A stretch of DNA of 64,000 nt from Burkholderia sp. Bp9142. Its GTDB lineage: Bacteria > Pseudomonadota > Gammaproteobacteria > Burkholderiales > Burkholderiaceae. This document shows, in pieces, positions 25,202 through 35,110 of the stretch (its first letter is position 1; every line of letters begins with the position of its first letter). The position numbers and the translations under genes were made by a program. The stretch lies in assembly GCF_003853415.1 (NCBI RefSeq), contig NZ_QTPP01000015.1:102554-166553 (forward strand), written 5' to 3'. The notes beneath the pieces were generated by a model that worked only from the letters and a program-made list of their open reading frames with translations, was not told the DNA's origin and searched no databases.

Positions 25202-26267
25202 ACGACCGTGCGCTATTGTTTCCTGTCCGAGAACGCGGATTTCGCGCAGACCGTGATTGATGCCGGCATCTGCCGTCCGCAGGCGATCGCGACGCTCGTG
25301 AAGGCGATCGAGGAGGAAACCGGGCTCTCCGTTCATTTTCGTATGAGCGGCACGAGCGGCACGAGCGGCACGAGCGGCACGAGCGGCACGAGCGGCATCG
25401 CGCGACGTCGATGCTCGCGGCGGTCGGCGCCGGTTGCGACGCGGCGGATGGTGCGCTCGAAGCGATTAGCGAGCTCACGTCACAACCGAACCTGTCGAGC
25501 GTCGCTTCCGCGCTGGCCGGCAGTGAGCGCGATTCGGGGCTCGACGCGGACCGTTTGCACAAAGCGTCGATGTACGGGGAAGGTGTCCAGAGCTACTACA
25601 CACCGCTCGAATCTGAGATCCACGCGGGCACGGCCGACGCCAACAGGCCCGAGATGTCTGCGGCCAATACACGAACCTGCACGAGCAGGTGCGCTTGCTC
25701 GGCATCGATCATCGCTGGACCGAGGTGTCGCGCGCGTATGCGGACGTGAACCGATTGTTTGGCCGAATCGTCAAGTTCACGCCGACGTCGAAGGTGGTCG
25801 GCGACATGGCGCTGATGGTGACCGCGAACGACCTCGGCGTCGACGGCGTGTGCAACCCGGACAAGGACTTCGCGTTTCCCGAGGCGGTCGTGTCGCCGTT
25901 CAAGGGCGAGTTGGGTTTGTTGTCGGATGGTTGGTCGCGAAATGTGCGTGAGAGCGAACCGTTGGTGCCGTATTGCCCGGGTGGCCAGATTCCTCCTGTT
26001 GATTTCAACGTGGCGCGCACGCAGGCCGAGGCCACATGCGAGAGGCTGTTTCATGATCGGGTACTGGCGTCGTACCTGACGTATCCGAAGCGGACGGTCG
26101 ATTTACGCGCACGTTCGCGCATACAGCGGCATGTCGGTTGTGCCGATGCCCGTGTTCCTGCACGGCTTGCTGCCGCAGGAGGAAGTGGCGTCGACATCTC
26201 GCTAGGCAGGACGCTGCTTGTTTCGCTGCAGAGGTTGCATGCCGATGAGCAGGACGGCGTGGTGTAG
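25202..26267 (+). pseudogene. Decayed pyruvate carboxylase remnant
   Basis: Three frames together spell pieces of pyruvate carboxylase. First is CFLSENADFAQTVIDAG from the biotin-carboxylase N-terminus. This is fused directly to ATLVKAIEEETGLSVHF from the carboxyltransferase domain, so several hundred codons are missing. After a frameshift follow LAAVGAGCDAADGALEAIS and ERDSGLDADRLHKASMYGEG, and after another (near 25660) YTNLHEQVRLLGI, AYADVNRLFGRIVKFTPTSK, VVGDMALMVTANDLGVDG and FPEAVVSPFKGELG. Near 26124 and 26200 the frame shifts and returns. The HTHDTSGIA site is replaced by a tandem-repeat-coded GTS run. It cannot encode a working enzyme. Confidence 0.85.
25345..25398 (+). repeat. 9-bp tandem repeat (GAGCGGCAC x 5 plus one variant)
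   Basis: Five exact copies and a sixth ending in T lie inside the pseudogene at the position of the conserved HDTSGIA motif. They code for Gly-Thr-Ser units in frame, so the array grew from the gene's own DTSG codons, probably by slippage after loss of constraint. Confidence 0.9.
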
Positions 26268-26345
26268 GTACTAGGTGGACAGGATGAGGGCTGTTGAATT
26301 TTCCAACATTATTGTTTTGCAAGCGCTGCGTCCGGTTCGTTGTCA

Positions 26346-26993
26346 CTATCCGTTCTTGCAACGGCCCGCCTGTACGATAACCTGTACCAAGACGTCTAAT
26401 TGACCGTCGATTTCCTCCTCCGCAACGTCGAATAGATCGAACATTCCCATCCCGCGCAAGCTCGCGAAGACAAAGCCGGCGAACTGTTGTGGATTCGGAT
26501 GAGTAGCCGCTACCTCGGGGAAGCAGGTAATGAAGCGCGCGAAGAACACGGGATCGGAGCGAGCTCGATTCGCGTCGATCTTCGCAAACAGTTCTGGAGA
26601 CGCCTTGCATCCAAAGAAGAGGCTCCACGCCGCGATGTAGCTTGGAACGCCGTAGATTGTTTCCCATGCCAAATGGACGAACTCGCGGGCGCGCTGCTCA
26701 AGCGGCAACTCAAGCGGCGGCCAGACCACACCGTTGTCCGACAGCGGAGCCATCACTTCATCGATGAGTCGCTCCATCAGAATCTGTCGATTTGCGAAGT
26801 GATGTTGCAGTGCGCCGAGCGTGACGCGAGCCCCCCGCGCAATATTCTGAAGATTTGTGGCTTTGAACCCCTTTTTGTGCAGCAAGTGCATCGCCGACTG
26901 GATGATGCGCCGACGCGTCGCATCGCTGCGTTCTTCCTGGGTTCTGCGCGGCGCCGTGCGCCGCGTAGATTCGGTATTCGTAACTGTGCTCAT
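26346..26993 (-). CDS. TetR/AcrR-family regulator (divergent from purU)
   Basis: The 215-residue protein has TetR motifs: TRRRIIQSAMHLLHKKGFKATN, then IARGARVTLGALQHHFANR. The effector domain (SYIAAWSLFFGCKASPELF) closely resembles that of the TetR protein encoded at 51081. It is divergent from purU-soxBDAG, with 332 bases between. It is the likely regulator of that operon. Confidence 0.9.
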   Translation of the reverse strand: MSTVTNTESTRRTAPRRTQEERSDATRRRIIQSAMHLLHKKGFKATNLQNIARGARVTLGALQHHFANRQILMERLIDEVMAPLSDNGVVWPPLELPLEQRAREFVHLAWETIYGVPSYIAAWSLFFGCKASPELFAKIDANRARSDPVFFARFITCFPEVAATHPNPQQFAGFVFASLRGMGMFDLFDVAEEEIDGQLDVLVQVIVQAGRCKNG

Positions 26994-27325
26994 AGCCAGA
27001 CTGTCGTGTGCGTGCGGATGAAGTGTATTACGTGAGGACCAGCCTTGGCGACCTCAGATATCCTTCAAAGGGTATACCATAAACAAGTAACATTAAATTC
27101 TTATTGTGTTGATTTCTGGCGGCTCCTATACTTGGCGGAAATCGCAGCCGGAGTCACTTGAACGAGCGGCCAGACCGCGATACGTGGTTCGCTGCCGGCA
27201 AAAACAATATTTCCTTATTGTTTCTTGCCGGCGCGGCGTTTGGACCAGGTAATCGTTGCTAGGGCCAGATCGAAGTGTGACGTTCACGGTATACCGCCCC
27301 TTTTGTTTGTTTTCAGGAAGCTTCC
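26994..27325. other. Divergent regulatory region / purU leader
   Basis: This 332-base stretch has no gene. It contains GGTATACC at 27071-27078 and CGGTATACCG at 27287-27296, and a large inverted repeat at 27194-27232 (listed separately). Confidence 0.5.
27194..27232 (+). promoter_or_regulatory. Long hairpin in the purU-sox leader
   Basis: GCCGGCAA-AAACAATA pairs with TATTGTTTC-TTGCCGGC: about 16 bp with one bulged base and a six-base loop (TTTCCT). It lies 94 bases before purU and lacks a following T tract on the plus strand. It could be an attenuating mRNA hairpin or a protein-binding palindrome. It does not match a riboswitch that I recognise. Confidence 0.5.
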
Positions 27326-28198
27326 ATGTCCACACCTGCAGAGCACAAGACGTCTGAATACCTGTTCACCTTCGAATGTCCAGATCGACTGGGTATTCTC
27401 GCGAAGGTGTCGAGCCTGTTGTATGAACATGGGGCTTTCGTTACCGAGTCGTTTCACTACGGCGATCCTCAAACGGAAAAATTCTTCGCGCGCATGGTGT
27501 TCGATGATCATGTACTGAAAGGTTCGGTCGACGACCTGCGCGCGAAGCTGTCGGTTCTCGCCGAGGAACTCGACATGGAATACCGGGTCCGCGCAACTAG
27601 CTATCGTCCAAAGGTCCTGATCGCTGTTTCGAAGTACGACCATTGTCTGAATCTGCTGTTGACCAAGTGGCGCGCGGGCGCACTTGCGATCGACATCGTC
27701 GGCGTCGTATCGAACCACAACGATTGCCGCAGCCTGGTCGAGTGGTACGGCATCCCGTTCCATCACTTTCCGATCACGCCGGATACCAAGCCGCAGCAGG
27801 AAGCGCAGATTCTCGACCTGTTCGCGAGCACCGGTGCGGAACTGCTCGTGCTTGCGCGCTACATGCAGATCCTGTCGGACGACATGAGCCGCAAGCTCGA
27901 AGGCCGCGCCATCAACATTCACCATTCGTTCCTGCCGGGCTTCAAAGGCGCGCGCCCGTACCATCAGGCTCACGATCGCGGCGTCAAGGTCATCGGCGCG
28001 ACCGCGCATTTCGTGACCAGCGACCTCGACGAAGGGCCGATCATCGTCCAGGAGGTCAAGGCGATCGATCACACCTACAGCGCGGAAGACATGGTGCTGG
28101 TGGGCCACGACAGCGAAGCGGTGGCGCTGGCGCAAGCCGTCCGACTGTTCAGCGAGGGCCGGATTTTCCTGAACGGCCATCGCACCGTCGTTCTGTAA
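27326..28198 (+). CDS. purU: Formyltetrahydrofolate deformylase
   Basis: The 290-residue protein has an N-terminal ACT domain (FTFECPDRLGILAKVSSLLYEHG) and a C-terminal formyltransferase-like hydrolase domain. The catalytic N-H-D set is visible in INIHHSFLPGFKGARPYHQA and SDLDEGPII. It splits 10-formyl-THF into formate and THF. Placed directly before soxB it would recycle THF loaded with one-carbon units by demethylation, as in glycine-betaine and sarcosine clusters. It is 23 bases from soxB. Confidence 0.96.
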   Translation: MSTPAEHKTSEYLFTFECPDRLGILAKVSSLLYEHGAFVTESFHYGDPQTEKFFARMVFDDHVLKGSVDDLRAKLSVLAEELDMEYRVRATSYRPKVLIAVSKYDHCLNLLLTKWRAGALAIDIVGVVSNHNDCRSLVEWYGIPFHHFPITPDTKPQQEAQILDLFASTGAELLVLARYMQILSDDMSRKLEGRAINIHHSFLPGFKGARPYHQAHDRGVKVIGATAHFVTSDLDEGPIIVQEVKAIDHTYSAEDMVLVGHDSEAVALAQAVRLFSEGRIFLNGHRTVVL

Positions 28199-28221
28199 CC
28201 GATACGCGCAAGAGGTCTCGC

Positions 28222-29472
28222 TTGGAACACTACTCATTCTGGTCACTCGCGAAGCATGCGCTGACCGGCCACCGCAACTGGACGCCGGCGTGGCACTCTC
28301 GCGAACCGAAATCACGATACGACGTCGTAATCGTCGGTGGCGGCGGGCAGGGGCTTGCCACCGCGTATTACCTTGCGAAGAACCACGGCATCACGAACGT
28401 CGCGGTTCTCGAAAAGGGCTGGCTGGGCGGCGGGAACACCGGGCGCAATACCACTGCGATCAGGTCGAATTACTTCTACCCCGAAAGCACGAACTTTTTC
28501 GAGCGGTCGCTGCAGCTGTATGAAGGCCTGAGCAAGGAGCTCAACTACAACATCATGTTGAGCCAGCGAGGCGCATTGACGCTCGCGCACAACCCGCATC
28601 AGATGGACGGCCTCGAACGCTGGTCGAACTCGATTCAGTTGCAGGGTATCGACGCCGAGATGTTCGATCTGAACCAGATTCGGGCATACATGCCGGCGCT
28701 CGACACTACCCCGGGCGCGCGTTTTCCGATCCTCGGCGGCTTCATCCAGCGTCGCGCGGGCGTGGCTCGACACGACGCGGTTGCATGGGGTTACGCACGG
28801 GCCGCGGACAACTTCGGTGTCGACATCATCCAGAACTGCGAGGTGACTGGGCTGCGGATGAACGGAAACCGGATTCGCGGCGTCGACACCAAGCTCGGCT
28901 ATATCGAAGCAGACAAGGTCGTTATCGCGGTCGCGGGCAATTCGTCCGTGATGGGCAAGATGGCCGGCCTTTCGTTGCCGATTACCAGCGTCGCACTGCA
29001 GGCGATGGTCAGCGAGCCGGTCAAACCCGTTCTGGAGGGGCTGGTTGTGTCGCCGCTGGTTCATTGCTACGTGAGCCAGTCCGACCGCGGCGAGATCCTG
29101 ATCGGCGGGCGGGCCGACGCGTACCCATCTTACGGCCAGCGCGGGACACTGCCCGCGCTCGAAGACACGCTGAGCGCGGCGCTGAACCTGTTTCCGTCGT
29201 TCAGCCGGCTGAAGCTGATGCGCCAATGGGCGGGCATCGTCGACCTGTCACCGGACTCGAGTCCTATTCTTGGCAAGACCCCGGTGACGGCGCTCTATAT
29301 CAGCACTGGCTGGGGCACGGGCGGTTTCAAGGCCATCCCGGTTGGTGGTGAGACGCTTGCCTATACGGTCGCGAACGATCGCCCGCATCCCCTTATCGAG
29401 CCATTCGGCATGGAACGCTTTGCAACAGGCCGCTTCGTCAACGAAGCCGCTGCTGCCGGCGTCGACCACTAA
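28222..29472 (+). CDS. soxB: Sarcosine oxidase beta subunit-like amine oxidase
   Basis: The 416-residue protein starts at TTG (28222), preceded by AGAGG; this gives the usual family length and the expected LEHYSFWSLAKHALTGHR start. It has a GxGxxG FAD fold (YDVVIVGGGGQGLATAYYLA), NTGRNTTAIRSNYF, and RHDAVAWGYARAA, where His184 is the expected FMN attachment residue of the heterotetramer. The subunit holds the amine-oxidation site. The true substrate may be sarcosine or another N-methyl amino acid. Confidence 0.95.
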   Translation: MEHYSFWSLAKHALTGHRNWTPAWHSREPKSRYDVVIVGGGGQGLATAYYLAKNHGITNVAVLEKGWLGGGNTGRNTTAIRSNYFYPESTNFFERSLQLYEGLSKELNYNIMLSQRGALTLAHNPHQMDGLERWSNSIQLQGIDAEMFDLNQIRAYMPALDTTPGARFPILGGFIQRRAGVARHDAVAWGYARAADNFGVDIIQNCEVTGLRMNGNRIRGVDTKLGYIEADKVVIAVAGNSSVMGKMAGLSLPITSVALQAMVSEPVKPVLEGLVVSPLVHCYVSQSDRGEILIGGRADAYPSYGQRGTLPALEDTLSAALNLFPSFSRLKLMRQWAGIVDLSPDSSPILGKTPVTALYISTGWGTGGFKAIPVGGETLAYTVANDRPHPLIEPFGMERFATGRFVNEAAAAGVDH

Positions 29473-29484
29473 GCGAGAAGAACC

Positions 29485-29805
29485 ATGTTACGCATTCCGT
29501 GTCCGTACTGTGGCAGCACACGAGACGAAGACGAATTCACGTTCGGCGGCCCGTATGATCGTGTGCGGCCCGCGGCGCCGCAGAACCTGTCGGATCAGCA
29601 ATGGGCTGACTACCTTTTCACGCGGGACAACGCGCGCGGGAGCGCTCGAGAACGTTGGCGCCATACGTTCGGGTGCCGGCAATGGTTCGGCGTCGAACGC
29701 GATACCGTCAGTCACGCTTTGGTGCGTGTCTTCACGTTCGATACCGAATCGCGAATTGGCGAACAGGGCGAGGCGATTACCGGAGGTATGCATGAAATCG
29801 TCTAA
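29485..29805 (+). CDS. soxD: Sarcosine oxidase delta subunit
   Basis: The 106-residue zinc-binding subunit begins MLRIPCPYCGSTRDEDEF; the C-x2-C pair with later His (RHTFGC) and Cys residues forms the zinc site. RRENARGS-type and VRVFTF segments match the family. Its end overlaps soxA by 14 bases, so the two are translationally coupled. Confidence 0.95.
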   Translation: MLRIPCPYCGSTRDEDEFTFGGPYDRVRPAAPQNLSDQQWADYLFTRDNARGSARERWRHTFGCRQWFGVERDTVSHALVRVFTFDTESRIGEQGEAITGGMHEIV

Positions 29806-32791
29806 CCGTGTGCCCGTGTTCGGGCGACTGGCGACCGAGCAGCGCCGTAAGGTGCGGTTCACTTTCGATGGTCGGTCTTATGAGGGACTGGAAGGTGACA
29901 CGCTCGCTGCAGCGTTGCTCGCGAACGAGGTCGACATCGTCGGTCGCAGCTTCAAGCTGCATCGGCCCCGCGGCATCATGGGAAGCTCGGTCGAGGAACC
30001 TAACGGCCTGCTGCAACTCGAGTCGGGCCAGTTCGACGAGCCGAGCGTTCGAGCCACGATGATGCCGCTGTATCCGGAACTTCGGGCGACGAGCCAGAAT
30101 GCCTGGCCGAACGCGCGCCGCGATGTCCTGGGCATCATGGACTGCTTCGCGAAGCTGTTTCCGGCGTCGTTCTATTACAAGTCGATGATCTGGCCTAGCT
30201 GGCATTTCTATGAACGCATCGTGCGCCATATCGCAGGCCTCGGCAAAGCACCCACCGTGCCGGATGCGCAGAAGTACCAGAAGCGCAATGCGTATTGCGA
30301 TCTGCTGATCGTCGGTGGCGGGCCGGCCGGGCTGTCGGCGGCACTCGTCGCGGGTCGTACGGGGCTGCGGGTAATGTTGGTGGACGATCGTGAGCAGTTC
30401 GGCGGTGCACTGACCGGGGAACGCTTCGACGTCGATGGGGTTCCGGGAGGGCAGTGGGTCGAGCACACGGTCGCGCAGCTCCGGCAACTGCCGAACGTGA
30501 CGTTGCTTTGCCGTACCAACGTGAGTGGCTATTACGAGAACAACGTGCTCGCAGCTGCCGAGCGTGTCCGTAATCATCTCGGTCCGAACGGACAGAGCGG
30601 CCGCGTGCGGGAGCGCCTGTGGCGGATCCGGGCGCGCTCGGTCATTCTCGCGACGGGTGCGATCGAGCGTCCGCTCGTGTTTGCCAACAACGACCGTCCG
30701 GGCATCATGCTGGCATCGGCTGTTCGAGCATACGTGAACGCATTCGGTGTCGTCCCCGGCTCGCGGATCGTCATCGCGACGAACAACGACAACGCTTACC
30801 AGACGGCACTCGATCTGAATGCCGTTGGCGTCAAATCGATCTGCGTCGTCGATATCCGTGCGCGTGTCTCGGACCGATGGGTCACTGAATTGAAGCGACT
30901 CGGCATTGCACATCATGTCGGCTGCGGTATTCGCGACGTCGTCGGAAAGCGCAAAGTCAAAGGACTGAAACTGTCAAAGCACCTCGGTGCCGGCAAGTTG
31001 GGCGACGACGTTACCACTGTCGACTGCGACCTCGTCGCGATGTCGAGTGGGTGGACACCGACCATCCATTTGTATAGCCAGGCTGGTGGGACGTTGCAGT
31101 ACAACGAAGCCAATGCCTGTCTCGTGCCGCATTCTTGTGCGCAAACGCTTCGCGTGGTCGGCGCAGCGAACGGCGATTTCGCCTTGGCATCGTGCTTTGA
31201 ATCCGGCATCGCGGCCGCGGAAGCGGCAGCGCGGGATCTCGGCGTCGAACCTGCATCAGCCATCGCGGGCCCGAAGACGCATTCGGTGGAGCGCGAGGCA
31301 TTGAACATTGAACCGTACTGGTATACGCAGAGCGCACGTACCGACAAGCAATGGCTCGATTTCCAGTACGACGTCAAAGTGTCCGATATCGAGCTGGCGA
31401 TGAGCGAAAACTTCCGTTCGGTCGAGCACGTCAAGCGCTATACGACCGGCGGGATGAGCGTCGATCAAGGGAAGTCGAGCAACTTCAACATTCTCGCGAT
31501 CATGGCCGAGCTGAGCGGTCAGCCGATCGTCAAGGTTGGCACGACACGCTTCCGGCCGCCGTATCAGCCGGTGACGATCGGTGCTTTTGCCGGCAACACG
31601 GTCGGCGAGCTCTATGCTCCGTGGCAGACGCTCCCGTCGGCGTCGTCGCATCGCGCTGCGAATGCCCGGTTCGGTGATTACGGATGGCGCCGCCCGGACT
31701 ACTATCCGCAGGGCCAGGAAGATATCGTGGCGGCAACGCGTCGCGAGGTCCTGGCGGTGCGGAACGGTGTCGGCATGTTCGATGGTTCGCCCCTCGGTAA
31801 GATCGAGGTCCGGGGTCCCGACGCGGCCACCTTCCTGAATCGTGTGTACGTGAACAACCTTGCGTCATTGAAGCCGGGTTTCGCGCGCTACGCGATGTTG
31901 ACGAACGACAACGGCGTGCTGATAGACGACGGTGTGGTGGTTCGGCTCGCCGAAGACCACTATCTCGTTCATGCGACGAGCGGTGCCGTCGCGCGTGTTG
32001 CGCTTTTGCTCGAGGAATATGCGCAATGCGAATGGCCCGAGTTGCAAGTGCACGTCAATAATGTGACGACGCAATGGGCGAATGTGACGGTGTCCGGTCC
32101 GAAGGCGCGTGATGTGCTGATGCAGATCGAATCCGACATCGATTTCTCGGCTGAGCGCTTCCCCCACATGCATTTCCGGAGCGGGAAGTTCGCGGGTGTG
32201 CCGGTTCGGATTCTTCGTGCGAGTTTCACCGGCGAAGTCACGTATGAAATCTCGGTCGCGAGTCGCTACGGCAAATCGCTCTGGGATCTCGTCGGGTCGG
32301 CGGGGAAGCCGTTCGGCATGACCCCGTATGGCATCGAGGCACTCGAGGCCATGCGGACCGAAAAGGGCTATCTGCATGTCGGCGCGGATACCGACGGGAA
32401 CACGAATCCGCTCGACATCGGTTGGGCGAAGGTCATCGAGAAAAAGGCCGACGATTTCATCGGCAAGCGATCGCTGCAACGTCCGGCCGACAAGGCGGCC
32501 AACCGTCTCGAATTCATCGGCCTGGAATCGGTCGATCCGAAGGTAAAACTGCCGGTCGGCGGTCATTTCGTCGAAACGGCAGAGCGGAGGATCCCGACCG
32601 CATCGCATGGCTACGTGACGACGGCATGCATGAGCCCAATGCTCGGCAAGGCAATCGGTCTTGGCATTCTTCGTAACGGCACTGCGCGCATGGGCGAGGT
32701 GGTGAACATCTACGCGAAGGGCGAGATCATTGCCGCGCGGGTCGTGCCGACCGCGCATTTTGATCCGAAAGGGGAACGTCTCAATGGATAA
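29792..32791 (+). CDS. soxA: Sarcosine oxidase alpha subunit
   Basis: The 999-residue protein has a ferredoxin-like N-terminal domain (RKVRFTFDGRSYEGLEGD), an NAD-binding flavoprotein core from about residue 170 (CDLLIVGGGPAGLSAALVAG) and a C-terminal GcvT-like THF-binding domain from about residue 620 (EVLAVRNGVGMFDGSPLGK, EALEAMRTEKGYLHVGAD). It transfers the methyl-derived carbon to THF as 5,10-methylene-THF. The ATG at 29792 has CGGAGG upstream; the frame is open earlier but overlaps soxD. Its stop overlaps soxG. Confidence 0.96.
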   Translation: MKSSNRVPVFGRLATEQRRKVRFTFDGRSYEGLEGDTLAAALLANEVDIVGRSFKLHRPRGIMGSSVEEPNGLLQLESGQFDEPSVRATMMPLYPELRATSQNAWPNARRDVLGIMDCFAKLFPASFYYKSMIWPSWHFYERIVRHIAGLGKAPTVPDAQKYQKRNAYCDLLIVGGGPAGLSAALVAGRTGLRVMLVDDREQFGGALTGERFDVDGVPGGQWVEHTVAQLRQLPNVTLLCRTNVSGYYENNVLAAAERVRNHLGPNGQSGRVRERLWRIRARSVILATGAIERPLVFANNDRPGIMLASAVRAYVNAFGVVPGSRIVIATNNDNAYQTALDLNAVGVKSICVVDIRARVSDRWVTELKRLGIAHHVGCGIRDVVGKRKVKGLKLSKHLGAGKLGDDVTTVDCDLVAMSSGWTPTIHLYSQAGGTLQYNEANACLVPHSCAQTLRVVGAANGDFALASCFESGIAAAEAAARDLGVEPASAIAGPKTHSVEREALNIEPYWYTQSARTDKQWLDFQYDVKVSDIELAMSENFRSVEHVKRYTTGGMSVDQGKSSNFNILAIMAELSGQPIVKVGTTRFRPPYQPVTIGAFAGNTVGELYAPWQTLPSASSHRAANARFGDYGWRRPDYYPQGQEDIVAATRREVLAVRNGVGMFDGSPLGKIEVRGPDAATFLNRVYVNNLASLKPGFARYAMLTNDNGVLIDDGVVVRLAEDHYLVHATSGAVARVALLLEEYAQCEWPELQVHVNNVTTQWANVTVSGPKARDVLMQIESDIDFSAERFPHMHFRSGKFAGVPVRILRASFTGEVTYEISVASRYGKSLWDLVGSAGKPFGMTPYGIEALEAMRTEKGYLHVGADTDGNTNPLDIGWAKVIEKKADDFIGKRSLQRPADKAANRLEFIGLESVDPKVKLPVGGHFVETAERRIPTASHGYVTTACMSPMLGKAIGLGILRNGTARMGEVVNIYAKGEIIAARVVPTAHFDPKGERLNG

Positions 32792-33377
32792 GCTGATTGC
32801 TCGTTCGACAGTCTCACAACAGTTTGTCGATTTGAACCTCTTCCCGATTCAGTCCGATGACCTGAAGATTTCGGAGCTGCCGCTCGCCGGCATCATCCGA
32901 GTGCAGGGGCGAACCGCGGACGTCGCATTTCGGTCGCAGGTCGCCGCGTGCCTGGGCACCGATCTTCCGGCTTCCGAGCGAACGTCCGTTGGTACCGATG
33001 TTCGCATCGCGTGGACCGGGCCGAATGAATACCTGTGCTTTTGTGCGCTCTCCGCTGAGGAAAAGTACCTTTCCGCACTGACCGAGGCGCTGGCGGGGCA
33101 GTTTGCGACAGTCACGCTGATATCGGACAGTCGGGTGGCCTTCCTCGTCACGGGGTCCGAAGCACAAGCGTTCATTTCGAAAGGGTGTTCGATCGATATG
33201 CATCCAGCCAGTTTTCCGGCGGATCGCGTCGTTGTCACCCGGTTCGCGGGGTTGCCGGCGATGCTGATGCATCGGGGTGGCGGTGACTACGTCATGTATT
33301 TCGACATCGGGTATGTCGAGTTCGTCGTCAAGTGGATGCTCGATGCAGCAGAGGAGTTTCTGGAGCCGGCCGCCTGA
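32784..33377 (+). CDS. soxG: Sarcosine oxidase gamma subunit
   Basis: The 197-residue protein shows the SoxG pattern (LAGIIRVQGR, IAWTGPNEYLCF, AFLVTGSEAQAFISKGCSIDMHPASFP). It stabilises the heterotetramer. The start overlaps soxA by eight bases. It ends the sox unit; the hpd gene follows after 99 bases in the same direction. Confidence 0.93.
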   Translation: MDKLIARSTVSQQFVDLNLFPIQSDDLKISELPLAGIIRVQGRTADVAFRSQVAACLGTDLPASERTSVGTDVRIAWTGPNEYLCFCALSAEEKYLSALTEALAGQFATVTLISDSRVAFLVTGSEAQAFISKGCSIDMHPASFPADRVVVTRFAGLPAMLMHRGGGDYVMYFDIGYVEFVVKWMLDAAEEFLEPAA

Positions 33378-33476
33378 CTTTCCGTTGACTGCTCGACGGA
33401 ATGAGAGGTGCGTCGACAGAGTCGACTCGCCTCACCTTGGAAAATCTTCAACTCTTTCTAGTTTGGATGACTAATC

Positions 33477-34568
33477 ATGGCTGATCTTTTTGAAAATCCG
33501 ATGGGGCTGATGGGCTTCGAGTTCGTCGAGTTCGCGTCGCCGACGCCCGGCGTGTTGGAGCCGCTGTTCGAGAAACTGGGGTTCGCCGAAGTGGCGCGCC
33601 ATCGCTCGAAGAATGTATCGCTGTACCGCCAGGGCGACATCAATTTCATTATCAACCGGGAGCCGAACAGTCAGGCGGCATTCTTCACTGCCGAGCACGG
33701 CCCGTCGGCATGCGGTCTCGCGTTCCGCGTGAAGGACTCGCATCACGCGTACAAGCGGGCGATCGAATTGGGTGCGCAGCCTGTCGACATCCCAACCGGT
33801 CCGATGGAATTGCGTCTGCCGGCCATCAAGGGCATCGGTGGCGCACCGCTGTATCTGATCGACCGCTTCGAGGACGGTAAATCAGTCTACGATATTGACT
33901 TCGAGTTTCTGCCGGGCGTCGACCGCCATCCGGAAGGCCATGGCTTCAAGATCGTCGATCATCTGACGCACAACGTCTACCGTGGCCGCATGAGCTATTG
34001 GGCCGACTTCTACGAGAAGCTGTTCAATTTCCGCGAGATTCGCTACTTCGACATCAAGGGTGAATACACCGGTCTCACGTCGAAGGCGATGACCGCACCT
34101 GACGGCATGATTCGCATTCCTCTCAATGAGGAAGCGAAGCAGGGTGGCGGCCAAATCGAAGAATTTCTGATGCAGTTCAACGGCGAGGGTATCCAGCATA
34201 TCGCGCTCCTCACCGACAACATCTTCGACGCCGTCGATCGCCTTCAGATGGCGGGCATCCCCGTCATGACCGCTCCGAACGAGTTCTACTACGAAGGGAT
34301 TGAAGCGCGGTTGCCGGGGCACGGCGAGAACGTCGCCGATCTGCAAAGTCGGGGAATCCTGCTCGACGGCACGACCGAAGGCGGCCAGAAAAGACTCTTG
34401 CTGCAGATCTTTTCGCAGCCGCTGCTGGGCCCGGTATTCTTCGAATTCATCGAGCGCAAGGGTGACTACCGCGAAGGCTTCGGTGAAGGCAACTTCAAGG
34501 CGCTGTTCGAATCGCTCGAACGTGACCAGATTCAGCGCGGTGCCCTCAGCGCGGGAGTTCAGGAATGA
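33477..34568 (+). CDS. hpd: 4-hydroxyphenylpyruvate dioxygenase
   Basis: The 363-residue protein is a standard two-domain HPPD. The iron ligands are H162 ([14 protein letters not shown]), H241 ([10 protein letters not shown]) and E323 ([13 protein letters not shown]). N-terminal [16 protein letters not shown] is also typical. It converts 4-hydroxyphenylpyruvate to homogentisate with O2. Its stop overlaps the start of the small VOC gene, so the two are coupled. Confidence 0.96.
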   Translation: MADLFENPMGLMGFEFVEFASPTPGVLEPLFEKLGFAEVARHRSKNVSLYRQGDINFIINREPNSQAAFFTAEHGPSACGLAFRVKDSHHAYKRAIELGAQPVDIPTGPMELRLPAIKGIGGAPLYLIDRFEDGKSVYDIDFEFLPGVDRHPEGHGFKIVDHLTHNVYRGRMSYWADFYEKLFNFREIRYFDIKGEYTGLTSKAMTAPDGMIRIPLNEEAKQGGGQIEEFLMQFNGEGIQHIALLTDNIFDAVDRLQMAGIPVMTAPNEFYYEGIEARLPGHGENVADLQSRGILLDGTTEGGQKRLLLQIFSQPLLGPVFFEFIERKGDYREGFGEGNFKALFESLERDQIQRGALSAGVQE

Positions 34569-35110
34569 AGATCGATCGCATTCATCACGTTGCGTATCGC
34601 TGCAAAGACGCAAAGGAAACGGTTCTCTGGTATCAGAAGATGCTTAATATGGACTTCGTGCTGGCGATCGCCGAAGACTTCGTGCCGTCGACGAAAGCAC
34701 CGGATCCATACATGCACATCTTCCTGGATGCAGGGAACGGCAACGTTCTCGCGTTCTTCGAGTTGCCGACTCAACCGGAGATGGGCCGGGATCCGAACAC
34801 GCCAGCATGGGTTCAGCACATCGCGTTTCGCGTGAAGGACCGGGACGAGCTGCTCGAATTCAAGGAGCATCTCGAAGCGAATGGTGTCGATGTGCTTGGC
34901 GTTACCGACCACGGCGCGTTCCACTCGATCTACTTCTTCGATCCGAACGGGCACCGTGTCGAACTCGCGTGTCCGGATCCGGATGAGGAGGCGATGATCC
35001 GCAAACTCGATGCGGTGAAATGGGACATGCTAGAAGAGTGGTCCAGGACCAAGCGGGCGCCGAAGCACGCGGCATTTCTTCACGCGAACGAACTCGGGCA
35101 GTCGAAATGA
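34565..35110 (+). CDS. Single-domain VOC protein, candidate homogentisate-processing dioxygenase
   Basis: The 181-residue protein is a VOC-family member with a complete potential metal triad: H8 (IHHVAYR), H85 (VQHIAFR) and E133 (HRVELACP). It overlaps hpd and fahA by four bases on each side, exactly where homogentisate 1,2-dioxygenase would be needed. That cupin-type enzyme (about 430 residues) is absent from the window. I infer that this protein may open homogentisate or a close analogue. A lyase/isomerase or a simple accessory role cannot be excluded. Confidence 0.75.
   Translation: MKIDRIHHVAYRCKDAKETVLWYQKMLNMDFVLAIAEDFVPSTKAPDPYMHIFLDAGNGNVLAFFELPTQPEMGRDPNTPAWVQHIAFRVKDRDELLEFKEHLEANGVDVLGVTDHGAFHSIYFFDPNGHRVELACPDPDEEAMIRKLDAVKWDMLEEWSRTKRAPKHAAFLHANELGQSK

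Noticed and set aside
25345..25398. Possible CRISPR-like repeat array
   Set aside because: The units are contiguous 9-bp copies with no spacers and continue the codons of a decayed gene.
29342..29791. An upstream extension of the soxA frame (open from 29342)
   Set aside because: It would run through soxD and the end of soxB; the ATG at 29792 has a good ribosome binding site and gives the usual subunit length.
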